From contig UQTU01000020.1 in the NCBI GenBank assembly GCA_900544135.1, positions 1-43,674 of the forward strand: 43,674 bases of DNA, read 5' to 3'. The stretch's first letter is position 1. Each line of letters starts with the position of its first letter. The notes beneath the pieces were generated by a model, which was not told the DNA's origin, ran no database searches, and saw nothing but the letters and a program-made list of their open reading frames with translations. Made by a program: the position numbers and the translations under genes. Positions 1 to 8,405 of this stretch are shown here, in pieces. Origin of the DNA: an uncultured Collinsella sp. GTDB lineage: Bacteria > Actinomycetota > Coriobacteriia > Coriobacteriales > Coriobacteriaceae.

Positions 1-105
1 GGAGGAATTCCGGAATCAGTCCCTATGTGCGGCGTAGGCCGCTTATTAGCCCGTCCAAGAATTGGGGCGCAGTTCACCGCGTTGCGAGGCTTCTTTCTAT
101 AGCGC

Positions 106-133
106 TTTCTTAAATGATTTAGAGCTCTATACT
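106..133 (+). promoter_or_regulatory. Candidate promoter of the fructokinase gene
   Basis: A good -10 hexamer TATACT lies at 128-133, 16 bp after a weak -35 (TTTCTT, 106-111). The start codon follows at 172 with a GAGAGAGG ribosome site. The -35 match is poor, so the assignment rests mainly on the -10. Upstream of it, 1-105 holds no gene I can recognise. Confidence 0.4.
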
Positions 134-171
134 TTAGTCACGGAGCAACTCGTCCCAGAGAGAGGAATACT

Positions 172-1062
172 ATGGCAGAGCAGCAGCTTATCGGAGCGCT
201 CGAGGCCGGTGGCACCAAGATGGTCTGCGCCACGGGCTATGCGGACGGTACGGTCCTAGAGCGCGAGCAGATTGCGACCACGACCCCGCAGGAGACCGTT
301 GAGGCCGTCAACGCATGGTTTGCCGACAAGGACATCGCCGCGCTGGGCATCGGCGCCTTTGGCCCCACCGCAGTCAACCCCGCCTCGTCCCAATACGGCA
401 AGATCCTGGAGACGCCCAAAACGGCATGGCGCTACTTTGACCTGCTGGGCACCATCCAAAACGAGCTCAATATTCCCTGCGGCTACGACACCGACGTCAA
501 CGTCGCCTGCCTGGGCGAGGTCACCTTTGGTTGCGCCCAGGGCCTCACTGACGTGGTGTATCTGACCATCGGTACCGGCGTGGGCGCCGGCGTGCTCTCG
601 GGCGGTAAGCTCGTGCACGGCATGATGCATCCCGAGGCCGGTCACATCCTGGTCACGCGCGACCCGCGCGACACCATCGGCGAGCACAGCGGCTGCCCCT
701 TCCACGACAACTGCCTCGAGGGCCTCATCGCCGGTCCCGGCGTCAAAAAGCGCTGGGGTGGCAAGAGCGCCGGAGAGATGGCCGATGACCCGGAGGCCAT
801 GGACCTGCTCGCCGGCTATCTGGCGCAGGCGCTCATGACCTACATCCTGTGCTACGCACCGCAAAAGATCGTCATCGGTGGCGGCGTGGCCGACCACACC
901 CCCATCGTGCCGCTCGCGCGCAAGAAGTGCGCCGAGATGCTCAACGGCTACATCGTCACGCCCGAGATGGCCGACATCGATAGCTATATCGTCAACAACA
1001 GCCTCGAGGGCAAACAGGGCATTATGGGCTGCTTGGCCCTGGGCGCTCAGGCGCTTCAGTAG
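172..1062 (+). CDS. ROK-family fructokinase
   Basis: Sugar kinase of the ROK family, probably ATP-dependent phosphorylation of fructose to fructose-6-phosphate in the cytosol. The 296 residues are the usual length. The N-terminal nucleotide-binding loop GALEAGGTK is at residues 8-16. The catalytic aspartate sits in GYDTDVN near residue 108. The family zinc site is intact: H158 in EAGH, then H172, C175, H178 and C181 in HSGCPFHDNC. The zinc motif and the EAGGTK opening favour the fructokinase branch over glucokinase or NagK, but substrate cannot be read from sequence alone. GAGAGAGG lies about 5 bases before the ATG. It is a single-gene unit ending at the terminator at 1152-1191 and facing the VanZ-like gene. 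Confidence 0.88.
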   Translation: MAEQQLIGALEAGGTKMVCATGYADGTVLEREQIATTTPQETVEAVNAWFADKDIAALGIGAFGPTAVNPASSQYGKILETPKTAWRYFDLLGTIQNELNIPCGYDTDVNVACLGEVTFGCAQGLTDVVYLTIGTGVGAGVLSGGKLVHGMMHPEAGHILVTRDPRDTIGEHSGCPFHDNCLEGLIAGPGVKKRWGGKSAGEMADDPEAMDLLAGYLAQALMTYILCYAPQKIVIGGGVADHTPIVPLARKKCAEMLNGYIVTPEMADIDSYIVNNSLEGKQGIMGCLALGAQALQ

Positions 1063-1151
1063 CAGACGCACCCACAGGGCGTGGCGCGCCCGGCAAATCC
1101 GACCTACGGAACGACGCCACCACGCCTCATATAAGCCCTCAAATAAAAAAG

Positions 1152-1191
1152 GCCGCCTAGGACCAAACAATACGTCCTAGGCGGCTTTTTT
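1152..1191. terminator. Bidirectional intrinsic terminator
   Basis: Perfect 12-bp stem GCCGCCTAGGAC / GTCCTAGGCGGC (1152-1163 and 1174-1185) with a 10-base loop. A-run on the left and T-run on the right make it usable from both strands. It serves the convergent fructokinase and VanZ-like genes. The VanZ-like stop codon (1177-1179) lies inside the right arm. Confidence 0.9.
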
Positions 1192-1626
1192 GGCGCGCAT
1201 CAGCGGCCGTAAGAGATATCGGAGCACAACGCCCGTTGCCGCACCACAGCAGTCGATCATCACATCGGTGATCATGCCGGCGCGTCCCGGCACAAAGAGC
1301 TGAATCGTCTCGTCGATCGAAGGAATCAGCAGCAGGAACACCGCCGTGGGCAGCAGCACGTCAAAGGTGCGCCGGCCCTCAAAATCAAAGGCGTGCGTTG
1401 CCAGGATGCCGAGCACCAAATACTCGGTAAAATGCGCGCACTTACGAACAACAAAGTTGGTCACCCATTCATATGGAAGTCCCACGCCGCGCAGGAAACC
1501 GCGGATAGCTTCCATGACCGTTAGGCTCAGCGAACCCGACCCCGAGCCGGGAACCAGCGAATTGCCCCAGATCAAGAGCGCCATCAGGCAGGTCACGACC
1601 GCCCATTTTCGATTGATCTTAACCAT
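1177..1626 (-). CDS. VanZ-like family membrane protein
   Basis: Small integral membrane protein of 149 residues. An N-terminal membrane segment (residues 8-22) is followed by family signatures: NSLVPG, RKCAHFTEYLVLG, then DETIQLFVPGRAG and TDVMIDCCGAATG. These are the VanZ hallmarks, named after the teicoplanin-resistance protein. Most chromosomal members have no proven role, and nothing here indicates glycopeptide resistance (no vanHAX nearby). It lies 7 bp downstream of the 466-residue membrane protein, so the two are probably one operon read from the promoter at 3171-3199. The last codons (KKAA-stop) are encoded by the terminator stem itself. Confidence 0.85.
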   Translation of the reverse strand: MVKINRKWAVVTCLMALLIWGNSLVPGSGSGSLSLTVMEAIRGFLRGVGLPYEWVTNFVVRKCAHFTEYLVLGILATHAFDFEGRRTFDVLLPTAVFLLLIPSIDETIQLFVPGRAGMITDVMIDCCGAATGVVLRYLLRPLMRAKKAA

Positions 1627-1633
1627 GCAGAAG

Positions 1634-3034
1634 TTATGCCTCCGCGCGGAGCGGCGCGAAGCTGGCGGTACCGCCCTCGATAACGCTCAGATAGGCACGG
1701 CCCGTACGCTTGGCGGTAGAGGACTGCAGGCGCTCGATCTCTTCCTCGAGGATCTGATTGACGCGCTCGTGACGACGATTTTCCATAATGCCGGCGGCAA
1801 TAGCCTCGGCTCGCTCGATGCCCTCGCGCGAGATACGGGCGGTATCCTCGGGGAACACAGCGCTGTGACGGCCGACATAGGCGGGTGCAGCAGGCTGAGG
1901 GGCAGCGACGGGAGCGGGAGCTGCAACAGGAGCAGGCTCGTCGATCTCGTCCAGAATCGCGGTGGCAGCGGCCCACATGTCCTCGTGGCCCGAGTAATCG
2001 GCCATGGGGACATCAACCTCGAGCGAGGCATCCGGAAGGTCGCCGGTGTCGATGCGATCTTGGGCATCAATCGATGCGGTGATGGCTGCAGGCTCATCGA
2101 GGTCATCGAGATCGATGTCCGCGGCACCGAAAATGATAGGCATGCTGGCGAGGTTTGCGTTGTACGGCGCAGCCTCAGCCGCCTGTTGCTGGGCAGGAGC
2201 GCCCCAAAGCGAGCTTTCGGCGGCACGGCGGGCGGCAACGGCCTCCTCGTCCGCGGTCATGGCTTCATCAACGTACGAATTATCGGCAGAAGCGTTCACG
2301 TCCGCCGAGGTGGCGCTGCAGGCGTTATTGGCTGCTGCGTTGGCAACGAGTGCCACAAAAGCCGCCGTGCTGCCCGCGGGGGCGGCCTGGGAGCCAGACA
2401 CGGCGCGTGCCGCGGCGGCGATGTCGTCGCGATTGAAGGAGCCGGTCTGCCCGCCGTTGGTGAGCTCGTCGATGGCGACTTGATAGACGTCGCGCGAGCG
2501 CGCAGGGTCGCAGCTCACCGGCGAATCGTCGTCGAGCATACTGTCGATCATGGACCAAGCCTCGGCCTCGTCCATGGCATCTGCGGCTCGAGCGATGGTA
2601 GGGACACCATCATCGGCATGACGGCGCTGGAACGCACCAGTCAGGCCGGAAAGGAATGCCGAGGTAGACTGCTCCGACTGAGCCTGAGAAGCAGAAGCGG
2701 CAGCATATGGAGTCGCATCCTGCTGCTGAGCTGGAATCGAGGCGGTCTTGAACTCGCTTTGATGCTGATTGAGATTGGCGGCACCGCCCATGGCATCGGG
2801 CTGGAACAGACGCTCTTCACGCTGCGCACGGTACTCGGAGATACCCAGCGAGGCGGCATAGATGCCCACGCCCGCCACCGCACCGACGGCAAAGGGAACA
2901 GCGCCCGCGACAACCGTCTCGTTGACCGACGAGAACGGCAGCGTCGCGGCATACATCACCACGGGGGCGGCAAGGCCGATCCCGCAGGAAAGTCCGGCAA
3001 GGACTGCTCGTTGTGTTGCATCAGAAGAAGCCAT
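1634..3034 (-). CDS. Membrane protein with long low-complexity acidic region, unknown function
   Basis: Not recognised. The start at 3034 (MASSDATQ) was chosen over 3061 because GGGGAGAG sits directly before it, giving 466 residues. Two hydrophobic segments (about 10-34 and 41-65) form a helical hairpin at the N-terminus, followed by SEYRAQREER, a positive stop-transfer-like stretch. Residues ~80-380 are Ala/Asp/Ser/Gln-rich and probably disordered. The C-terminal ~80 residues regain order: a helical region around ISREGIERAEAIAAGIMENR and QILEEEIERLQ, then a short GRAYLSVIEGG segment. The topology suggests an anchored protein with a cytoplasmic tail. It is the first gene of a probable two-gene operon with the VanZ-like gene. 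Confidence 0.7.
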   Translation of the reverse strand: MASSDATQRAVLAGLSCGIGLAAPVVMYAATLPFSSVNETVVAGAVPFAVGAVAGVGIYAASLGISEYRAQREERLFQPDAMGGAANLNQHQSEFKTASIPAQQQDATPYAAASASQAQSEQSTSAFLSGLTGAFQRRHADDGVPTIARAADAMDEAEAWSMIDSMLDDDSPVSCDPARSRDVYQVAIDELTNGGQTGSFNRDDIAAAARAVSGSQAAPAGSTAAFVALVANAAANNACSATSADVNASADNSYVDEAMTADEEAVAARRAAESSLWGAPAQQQAAEAAPYNANLASMPIIFGAADIDLDDLDEPAAITASIDAQDRIDTGDLPDASLEVDVPMADYSGHEDMWAAATAILDEIDEPAPVAAPAPVAAPQPAAPAYVGRHSAVFPEDTARISREGIERAEAIAAGIMENRRHERVNQILEEEIERLQSSTAKRTGRAYLSVIEGGTASFAPLRAEA

Positions 3035-3170
3035 GAGCTCTCCCCATCTTCCAGCACCCAAATCGCATCATTCAGTTGGCTGCGCGAGAGAAGATGAAGC
3101 GGGGCTATGCCCCAAAGCAACGGTATATGGTTCGTTTCATCTGCGTTTTCCGTCGCGAAGCTTAAAAGCT

Positions 3171-3199
3171 ATTATGCGAAACCGCCCTGCCGATTGCAA
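3171..3199 (-). promoter_or_regulatory. Promoter of the membrane protein / VanZ-like operon
   Basis: On the minus strand, -35 TTGCAA (3194-3199), a 17-bp spacer, and -10 CATAAT (3171-3176). Leader of roughly 130 bases to the start at 3034. Both hexamers and the spacing are close to the sigma-70/SigA consensus. Confidence 0.6.
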
Positions 3200-3276
3200 G
3201 CGACGATGTCGGATTGAAACGGGAAACCTGCTGCTCGTCGGTCTTACGGTCAAAAATAAGCGCGGAGCGGCGCTAT

Positions 3277-3310
3277 AGAAAAGGGCCGAGGCTCAAAGCC
3301 CCGACCCTTT
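3277..3310 (-). terminator. Intrinsic terminator of rho
   Basis: 14-bp stem (arms 3280-3293 and 3297-3310) with a 3-base loop. It is followed on the minus strand by TTTTC, 38 bases after the rho stop codon. Two G-U type mismatches. Confidence 0.8.
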
Positions 3311-3347
3311 ATCGCATTGATGACTATCGCTGCGTGTGGATGACAAC

Positions 3348-5906
3348 CTAGAACGTCTGCTCGTAGTCGCTGTGTTTTTTGGCCGAACGCACCAGGAACT
3401 CCTGGTTGGTGTTGGTGCCCTTAAGACCCTTGATAAACGATGCGGCCGCGCGCTCGGTGTTGTTCATGCCGGCAAGAATGCGACGCAGACCAAAGACAAA
3501 CGGACGCATCTGCTCGTCGACCAACAGATCCTCGTTACGCGTACCGGAGGCAACGGGGTCGATAGCCGGGAAGATGCGGCGGTCGGCCAGGTCGCGGTCG
3601 AGCTTAAGCTCCATGTTGCCGGTGCCCTTGAACTCCTCGAAAATGACCTCGTCCATCTTGGAACCGGTGTCGATGAGGGCAGAGGCCAGGATGGTGAGCG
3701 AGCCGCCGTTCTCGATATTGCGGGCTGCACCCAGGAAGCGCTTGGGCGGATACAATGCCGCCGAATCGACGCCGCCCGAAAGGATGCGGCCTGAGGCGGG
3801 CGCCGCCAAGTTGTAGGCGCGGGCGAGGCGCGTGATGGAGTCGAGCACCACCACGACGTCGCCACCCAGCTCTACGATGCGCTTGGCGCGCTCGATGACG
3901 AGCTCTGCCACGCGGGTGTGGTTGTCGGCAGGCATATCGAAGGTCGACGCCACAACCTCACCCTTGATAGAACGCTGCATATCGGTGACCTCTTCGGGGC
4001 GCTCGTCGACGAGCAGGCAGATGAGGTGCACCTCGGGGTTGTTAATCGAGATGGACTGGCAGATCTTCTTGAGGATCGTGGTCTTGCCGGCCTTGGGCGG
4101 GGACACGATCAGGCCGCGCTGGCCCTTGCCGATCGGTGACACGATGTCGATGGCGCGACCGGTAATAGAGTCCTTGCCGTGCTCCATGCGCAGCGGCTCG
4201 TTGGGATAGACCGGGGTGAGGTCGCCGAACTTGGGACGGTTGCGAATCTGCTCGGGGTCCAGACCGTTGACGGTCGTGATTTTGGCGAGGCCGGCGCGCT
4301 TGTCGCCGCCGCGCGAAGGACGCAGCGAGCCCTCGATGACGTCGCCCGTGCGCAGGCGCGCGGAGCGGATGAGGTAGGCGGGCACGAAGGCGTCGTCGTT
4401 GGACTTCATGTAGCCATGGGCGTGGATGATGCCGGAGCTGTCCGGGCGAATCTGCAGAATGCCCTTGATGTCGCGGAAGCCCTCGGCCTTCGCAGCGGTG
4501 ACGTAGATTTCCTCGACGAGCTCAGCCTTCTTTTTGCCGGTCGTCTCGATCTCGAACTCTTTTGCCTTCTCGCGCAGCTCGGCGACCTTCATGGCCGCAA
4601 GCTCCTCGCGCGAAAGCGTTGGCTCGGTGGGAGCGGCATTACGCTCCTTGTTGCGTTGCTTGCGATCGCGCTGGCGGTTGCGACGGTCGTTGTTGCGCTC
4701 GTCCTTGCGCTCGTTGCGCTCCTCGTTGCGCTTGTGCTGGCGACGGTTGGGGCGAGCGCCGTCTTCGCCCTCGGCGGGGGCGGCACCATCGGTTGCGGTG
4801 GTGTCAACATTGGCCGCAGCGGCGTCATTGGCCTCGGCGCCGGAATCGACCTGCGCTTCGACATCAGCATGCTGCTCGGCGGCCTTGGCCTTAACGGACT
4901 TCTTGCGACCGCGCTTGGGCTTCTCGGATGCAGGCTGTTCGACGTCCTGGGGCTCGACGGCATCAGTCGATGCATCGGCGGTCGTCTCGGCGGAATCCTC
5001 GGACGCGCCCTTCTTGGCAGCCTTAGCCTTGGACGTGCGCTTAGCAGCGGTGCGACGGCTGCGACCGGGACGGACGTCGGCGGGAGCGGCCTCGGAAGTC
5101 GTAGCATCCTGGACGGGTGCATCGGCAGCGGTTGCAGACTCGGCGGTCGCCGCAGCATCCCGAGCGGCTGCAGCTGCGGCTGCGGCCTTCTCTGCCTCGA
5201 CGAAGGCCTTGGGCTTGCGACCGCGACGGTGCGGGCGCAAAGCCGGATCGACAACGGGAACTTCGCTGGCCTCGACAGGCGCAGCGGGCTCAGCAGGCGA
5301 TGTGCCCTCCCCTGCCGCGGAACGGACCGAAGCCTCAGTGAGCTCGGGGGTTACTTGTTCGGCAACCTGCTCGGCCTTAGCAGCCGTGCGACGGCGTGTG
5401 CGCGGTGCCGGCTTCTCGGTCGGCTGGTCGGCGGCAGGGGTCTCGGTGGCGGCAGACGTCTCGGGCACAGACGGAGCTGCAAGCTCGGTCAGAGCCGCGG
5501 CCTCGCGCTCGGCAGCACGACGGCGGGCGCGCACCACCTGGGCCTCGCTAATCTGCGCCAACGCACGTGCTTGCGCGACCTCATCGGAAATCGGCGCCGA
5601 GGAGTCAGCTGCAACGGTGCGCTTGGCGCGCGTCGTGCGCGTGGTACGGCGCTTGGGCTTGGTGACCTCCTCGCCGTCAGCGGCAGGCTTGGTCGTGCGG
5701 CGCGTACGCTTGGGCTTTGCCGGAGCAGCCTCCTCACCAGTTGCAGGCACGGCCTTCTCAGCCGCTGCAGGCGTAGGCGTCGAAGCAGCCTTGGGCGCCT
5801 CAGGAGCCGAGGCTTGCGCGGGCGCCGCGACCTGGTCCGACGCAACCGGTGCAGCGGGAGCGGCCTGCGTCGTCGTTATTTCGTTTTCTTGCTGTTGATC
5901 AGACAC
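3348..5906 (-). CDS. rho: Transcription termination factor Rho with ~430-residue disordered N-terminus
   Basis: RNA-dependent hexameric helicase that ends transcription; cytosolic. 852 residues, about twice the length of E. coli Rho. Residues 1-430 are Ala/Pro/Thr/Glu-rich with repeated basic clusters of the RRTRRT and KPKRGRKK type. They end in a strongly basic R/N/E/D stretch (RNRQRDRKQRNKER). The core follows: Rho N-terminal domain from ~434 (MKVAELREKAKEFEI), cold-shock RNA-binding domain (IKGILQIRPDSSGIIHAHGY), Walker A SPPKAGKTT (~600) and Walker B VVVVLDS (~682). The R-loop and C-terminal ATPase motifs are present, so the enzyme looks functional. Long N-terminal insertions are known in actinobacterial Rho and can add RNA-binding or phase-separating behaviour. 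That role is inferred here. Confidence 0.97.
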   Translation of the reverse strand: MSDQQQENEITTTQAAPAAPVASDQVAAPAQASAPEAPKAASTPTPAAAEKAVPATGEEAAPAKPKRTRRTTKPAADGEEVTKPKRRTTRTTRAKRTVAADSSAPISDEVAQARALAQISEAQVVRARRRAAEREAAALTELAAPSVPETSAATETPAADQPTEKPAPRTRRRTAAKAEQVAEQVTPELTEASVRSAAGEGTSPAEPAAPVEASEVPVVDPALRPHRRGRKPKAFVEAEKAAAAAAAARDAAATAESATAADAPVQDATTSEAAPADVRPGRSRRTAAKRTSKAKAAKKGASEDSAETTADASTDAVEPQDVEQPASEKPKRGRKKSVKAKAAEQHADVEAQVDSGAEANDAAAANVDTTATDGAAPAEGEDGARPNRRQHKRNEERNERKDERNNDRRNRQRDRKQRNKERNAAPTEPTLSREELAAMKVAELREKAKEFEIETTGKKKAELVEEIYVTAAKAEGFRDIKGILQIRPDSSGIIHAHGYMKSNDDAFVPAYLIRSARLRTGDVIEGSLRPSRGGDKRAGLAKITTVNGLDPEQIRNRPKFGDLTPVYPNEPLRMEHGKDSITGRAIDIVSPIGKGQRGLIVSPPKAGKTTILKKICQSISINNPEVHLICLLVDERPEEVTDMQRSIKGEVVASTFDMPADNHTRVAELVIERAKRIVELGGDVVVVLDSITRLARAYNLAAPASGRILSGGVDSAALYPPKRFLGAARNIENGGSLTILASALIDTGSKMDEVIFEEFKGTGNMELKLDRDLADRRIFPAIDPVASGTRNEDLLVDEQMRPFVFGLRRILAGMNNTERAAASFIKGLKGTNTNQEFLVRSAKKHSDYEQTF

Positions 5907-6049
5907 AGTGTTTGCTCAACTTTCTTTTCAAGCCCTGTGATCACATGCTCCCTGCATAAACCTTCAGGGCGGCTAAACAGTCTAGTTCCGTTCAAAACGA
6001 CGGACATCATTGATCTGTATCGAGATGATTGCGTCATATACGCAGCGTT

Positions 6050-6077
6050 AGTGTAACACAACCGCCGCCACCTGCAA
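6050..6077 (-). promoter_or_regulatory. Candidate rho promoter
   Basis: Minus strand TTGCAG (6072-6077), 16 bp, TACACT (6050-6055). This leaves a leader of about 140 bases before the rho start at 5906. Long leaders are common for autoregulated rho genes. Spacing is acceptable, and no alternative stands out. Confidence 0.4.
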
Positions 6078-6080
6078 CTT

Positions 6081-6129
6081 AGTCATTGGGAACGCTCTTA
6101 AACGTCTAGTCAAAAGGGGCACTCTTTGG
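6081..6129. repeat. Dispersed repeat, family B (AGTCATTGGGGAC type), degenerate copy
   Basis: Two tandem, diverged units: AGTCATTGGGAACGCTCTTA... at 6081-6107 and AGTCAAAAGGGGCACTCTTTG at 6108-6129. They align with the cleaner tandem pair at 25371-25420. It lies in the 529-bp gap between argS and rho, next to the inverted-repeat element at 6162-6311. Confidence 0.75.
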
Positions 6130-6161
6130 TTTACCACCCACAAATCAGGCTGCCTCCGCCA

Positions 6162-6311
6162 AAACTATGGCGGTTTACTACGATGAATCGCTCAACCGCG
6201 ACCACTCCGAAACATGTTGAACTAAAACCGCAGGTAGATGCCTTGCGCTTTTTTGCGAAAAGGCGGCGTGGTTGGAAATTCCCAATTCATCGTAGTAAAC
6301 CGGCATAGTTT
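6162..6311 (+). repeat. Long inverted-repeat element with conserved core (copy 1)
   Basis: Arms of 27 bases (6162-6188 and 6285-6311) are inverted copies with one mismatch and enclose 96 bases. The interior contains TAAAACCGCAGGT (6223-6235), six bases, then CTTGCGCTTT (6242-6251), and AACATGTT upstream. The same core with the same spacing occurs in the element at 28922-29044, on the other strand. No ORF fits. Either a structured RNA, a MITE-like element or a protein-binding fold-back is possible; the sequence alone does not decide. Confidence 0.8.
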
Positions 6312-6356
6312 CGTATTTCCAGCAGTTCCAAATTCGTCAATACGTCGGCATTTGCG

Positions 6357-6389
6357 AAAAAAGCCCGACCTCCGTGGGAGATCGGGCTT
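6357..6389 (-). terminator. Intrinsic terminator of argS
   Basis: Stem arms 6361-6373 and 6377-6389 (AAGCCCGATCTCC / GGAGGTCGGGCTT on the minus strand, one mismatch) with a GTG/CAC loop and a run of six T on the minus strand. It lies 46 bases downstream of the argS stop. Confidence 0.9.
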
Positions 6390-6435
6390 ATAGGGCTCAG
6401 TTAAACCAAACCTACACGGTCAAATGACCCGCAGG

Positions 6436-8289
6436 TTACATCTGCTCGGGCGCGGAAACGCCAACGAGGGTGAGCACCAGGGCGAGCGTCACGCGGACGG
6501 CATCGCAAGCGGCCAGACGGGCACGCGAAAGCTCGGGGTCGACGGGACGGCCCTCGCTCGGCAGCACCTGGCAGGCAGCGTAGAAGCTGTGGAAGTCACC
6601 GGCGAGTTCCTCGGCAAAGTGGGTCAGACGGAACGGGGCGCGATCGCGAGCACAGCTGGCGATCAGGTCGGTGAGCTCGTTGAGCTTGCGCGAAAGGGCG
6701 AGCTCGGTCGGGTCGGTCAGCAGCGAGTAATCGACGTTCTCACCGATGGCCTTGGCGGCAACGGCCTTCATGCCCATCTCGTCGGCCTGCTCGGCGGTAA
6801 CGTCGGCGGCACGGCGCAGGATGGAGCACACGCGGGCGTGAGCATACTGCACGTAATAGACCGGGTTGGAGTTGTCGCGCTTCTTAACGGCCTCGATGTC
6901 GAAGTCGACCATCTGGTTGGAGCTCTTGGAGATGAGCGTGTAGCGAGCGGCATCGGAGCCAACCTCGTCGACGAGCTCCTGAAGGGTCACCATGGTGCCC
7001 TTGCGCTTGGACATACGGACGGGCTTGCCGTTACGCAGCAGGTTGACGAGCTGGCCCAGTAGAACCTCAAACTTGCCGGGGTAACCCAGAGCGTCGCAGA
7101 CGCAGCGTACGCGCTCGATGTAACCGTGGTGGTCGGCGCCCCAGATGTCGATGACGTGATCGACGCGCTGGAACTTATCCCAGTGATAGGCGACGTCGGA
7201 GGCGAAGTAGGTGTACTCGCCGTCGGACTTGATCAGGACGCGGTCCTTGTCGTCGCCCAGATCGGTGGAGCGGAACCACAGGGCGCCGTCCTTGGTGTAG
7301 AGGTAGCCCATCTTGTCGAGCTTCTCAAAAGCGCGGTCGACGGCGGAGGTGCCGGCGGTCTCGCCCTCGGTGTCCTTCACATACAGCGAGCGCTCGGAGT
7401 ACCAACGATCGAAGTCGCAGTTGACGGCGTGGCAGAGGTCGCGCATGTTATCGACCATCTTTACATAGCCGCGCTCGCGGAAGCTCTCCATGCGCTCCTG
7501 AGGATCGGCGTTGACCCACTTATCGCCGTCGGTGCGCCAGAACTCGGCGGCCTCGTCGATGATGTAGTCGCCGCCGTAAGAGTCCTTGCCCAAGGTCTCG
7601 GCAAAGTTGTCCTGATACGGATGGGTCTCGGGGTGCTCGTCGTTCTCGTCGGCAACAAAGGCGTCACGGTCGGCGATCAGCAGCTTGTGAGCCTCGTCGA
7701 TATCAACGCCCTGCTTGGCGATGATGTCGGCAAGCTGCATATAGCGCGTGCTGATGGAGTTGCCGAAGGTGTTCATCTGAGAGCCGTGGTCATTGATGTA
7801 GAACTCACGCTGGATCTCATAGCCGGCGTGGTCCATAACGCGGCAGAGCGAATCGCCCAGCGCGGCCCAGCGGCCGTGGCCGATGTGCATGGGGCCGACG
7901 GGGTTGGCGGAAACGAACTCGACCTGGGTCTTCAGGCCACCACCGACGTTGGACTTAGCGAAGTCCATGCCCTTCTCGCGAGCCTCGCCAAAGATGGCAT
8001 TCTTGACGGCAACGGAGAGGTAGAAGTTGATGAAACCGGGGCCTGCGATCTCAACCTTCTCGATCGCGGGATCCTCGGGCATATGGGCAACGATGGCCTC
8101 GGCGATCTTGCGCGGGGCGCAGTGGGCCAGCTTGGCGGACTTCAGGGCCATGGTAGAGGTCCACTCGCCATGAGAAGTGTCAGCCGGTCGCTCGATAGCG
8201 CAATCGTCAAGTTCAAATGCGGAAAGGTCGCCGGCCTCCTGGGCCGCAGCAAGCGCAGCGCGTACCAGCTCTTCAATCTTCTCGGGCAT
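6436..8289 (-). CDS. argS: Arginyl-tRNA synthetase
   Basis: Class I synthetase charging tRNA-Arg in the cytosol. 617 residues. The start at 8289 (MPEKIEELVRAAL) is preceded by AAGGAGGATCT, a near-perfect ribosome site; the in-frame ATG at 8418 lacks one. The N-terminal additional domain for tRNA D-loop recognition is present. The HIGH signature appears as MHIGHGRWAALGD and the KMSKS loop as RMSKRKGTM, typical for ArgRS. The C-terminal DALR anticodon-binding domain ends in LTLVGVSAPEQM. It stands alone, divergent from the carD-like gene, and ends at its own terminator. Confidence 0.97.
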   Translation of the reverse strand: MPEKIEELVRAALAAAQEAGDLSAFELDDCAIERPADTSHGEWTSTMALKSAKLAHCAPRKIAEAIVAHMPEDPAIEKVEIAGPGFINFYLSVAVKNAIFGEAREKGMDFAKSNVGGGLKTQVEFVSANPVGPMHIGHGRWAALGDSLCRVMDHAGYEIQREFYINDHGSQMNTFGNSISTRYMQLADIIAKQGVDIDEAHKLLIADRDAFVADENDEHPETHPYQDNFAETLGKDSYGGDYIIDEAAEFWRTDGDKWVNADPQERMESFRERGYVKMVDNMRDLCHAVNCDFDRWYSERSLYVKDTEGETAGTSAVDRAFEKLDKMGYLYTKDGALWFRSTDLGDDKDRVLIKSDGEYTYFASDVAYHWDKFQRVDHVIDIWGADHHGYIERVRCVCDALGYPGKFEVLLGQLVNLLRNGKPVRMSKRKGTMVTLQELVDEVGSDAARYTLISKSSNQMVDFDIEAVKKRDNSNPVYYVQYAHARVCSILRRAADVTAEQADEMGMKAVAAKAIGENVDYSLLTDPTELALSRKLNELTDLIASCARDRAPFRLTHFAEELAGDFHSFYAACQVLPSEGRPVDPELSRARLAACDAVRVTLALVLTLVGVSAPEQM

Positions 8290-8405
8290 AGATCCTCCTT
8301 GTGTTAAAGCCCCCGAGCTCTTGGTCACTCGTAGGGCAAAAGCCAGAGTTTGTAGCACTCTATCACAAGCGAGGGGCACTGTCGCAGGGTAAAGCCAATC
8401 GAAAT

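Noticed and set aside
1177..1626. Glycopeptide-resistance function for the VanZ-like gene
   Set aside because: No vanA/vanH/vanX or regulator nearby; VanZ-like proteins are common without resistance.
4617..5880. Tandem DNA repeat or CRISPR-like array in the rho 5' region
   Set aside because: The repetition is at amino-acid level with varying codons; no regular repeat-spacer structure. No CRISPR array or cas gene was seen anywhere in the window.
4179..6056. 625-codon plus-strand frame over rho
   Set aside because: Antisense to Rho; Leu/Gly/Arg repeats mirror the Ala/Pro repeats of the disordered region. Not coding.
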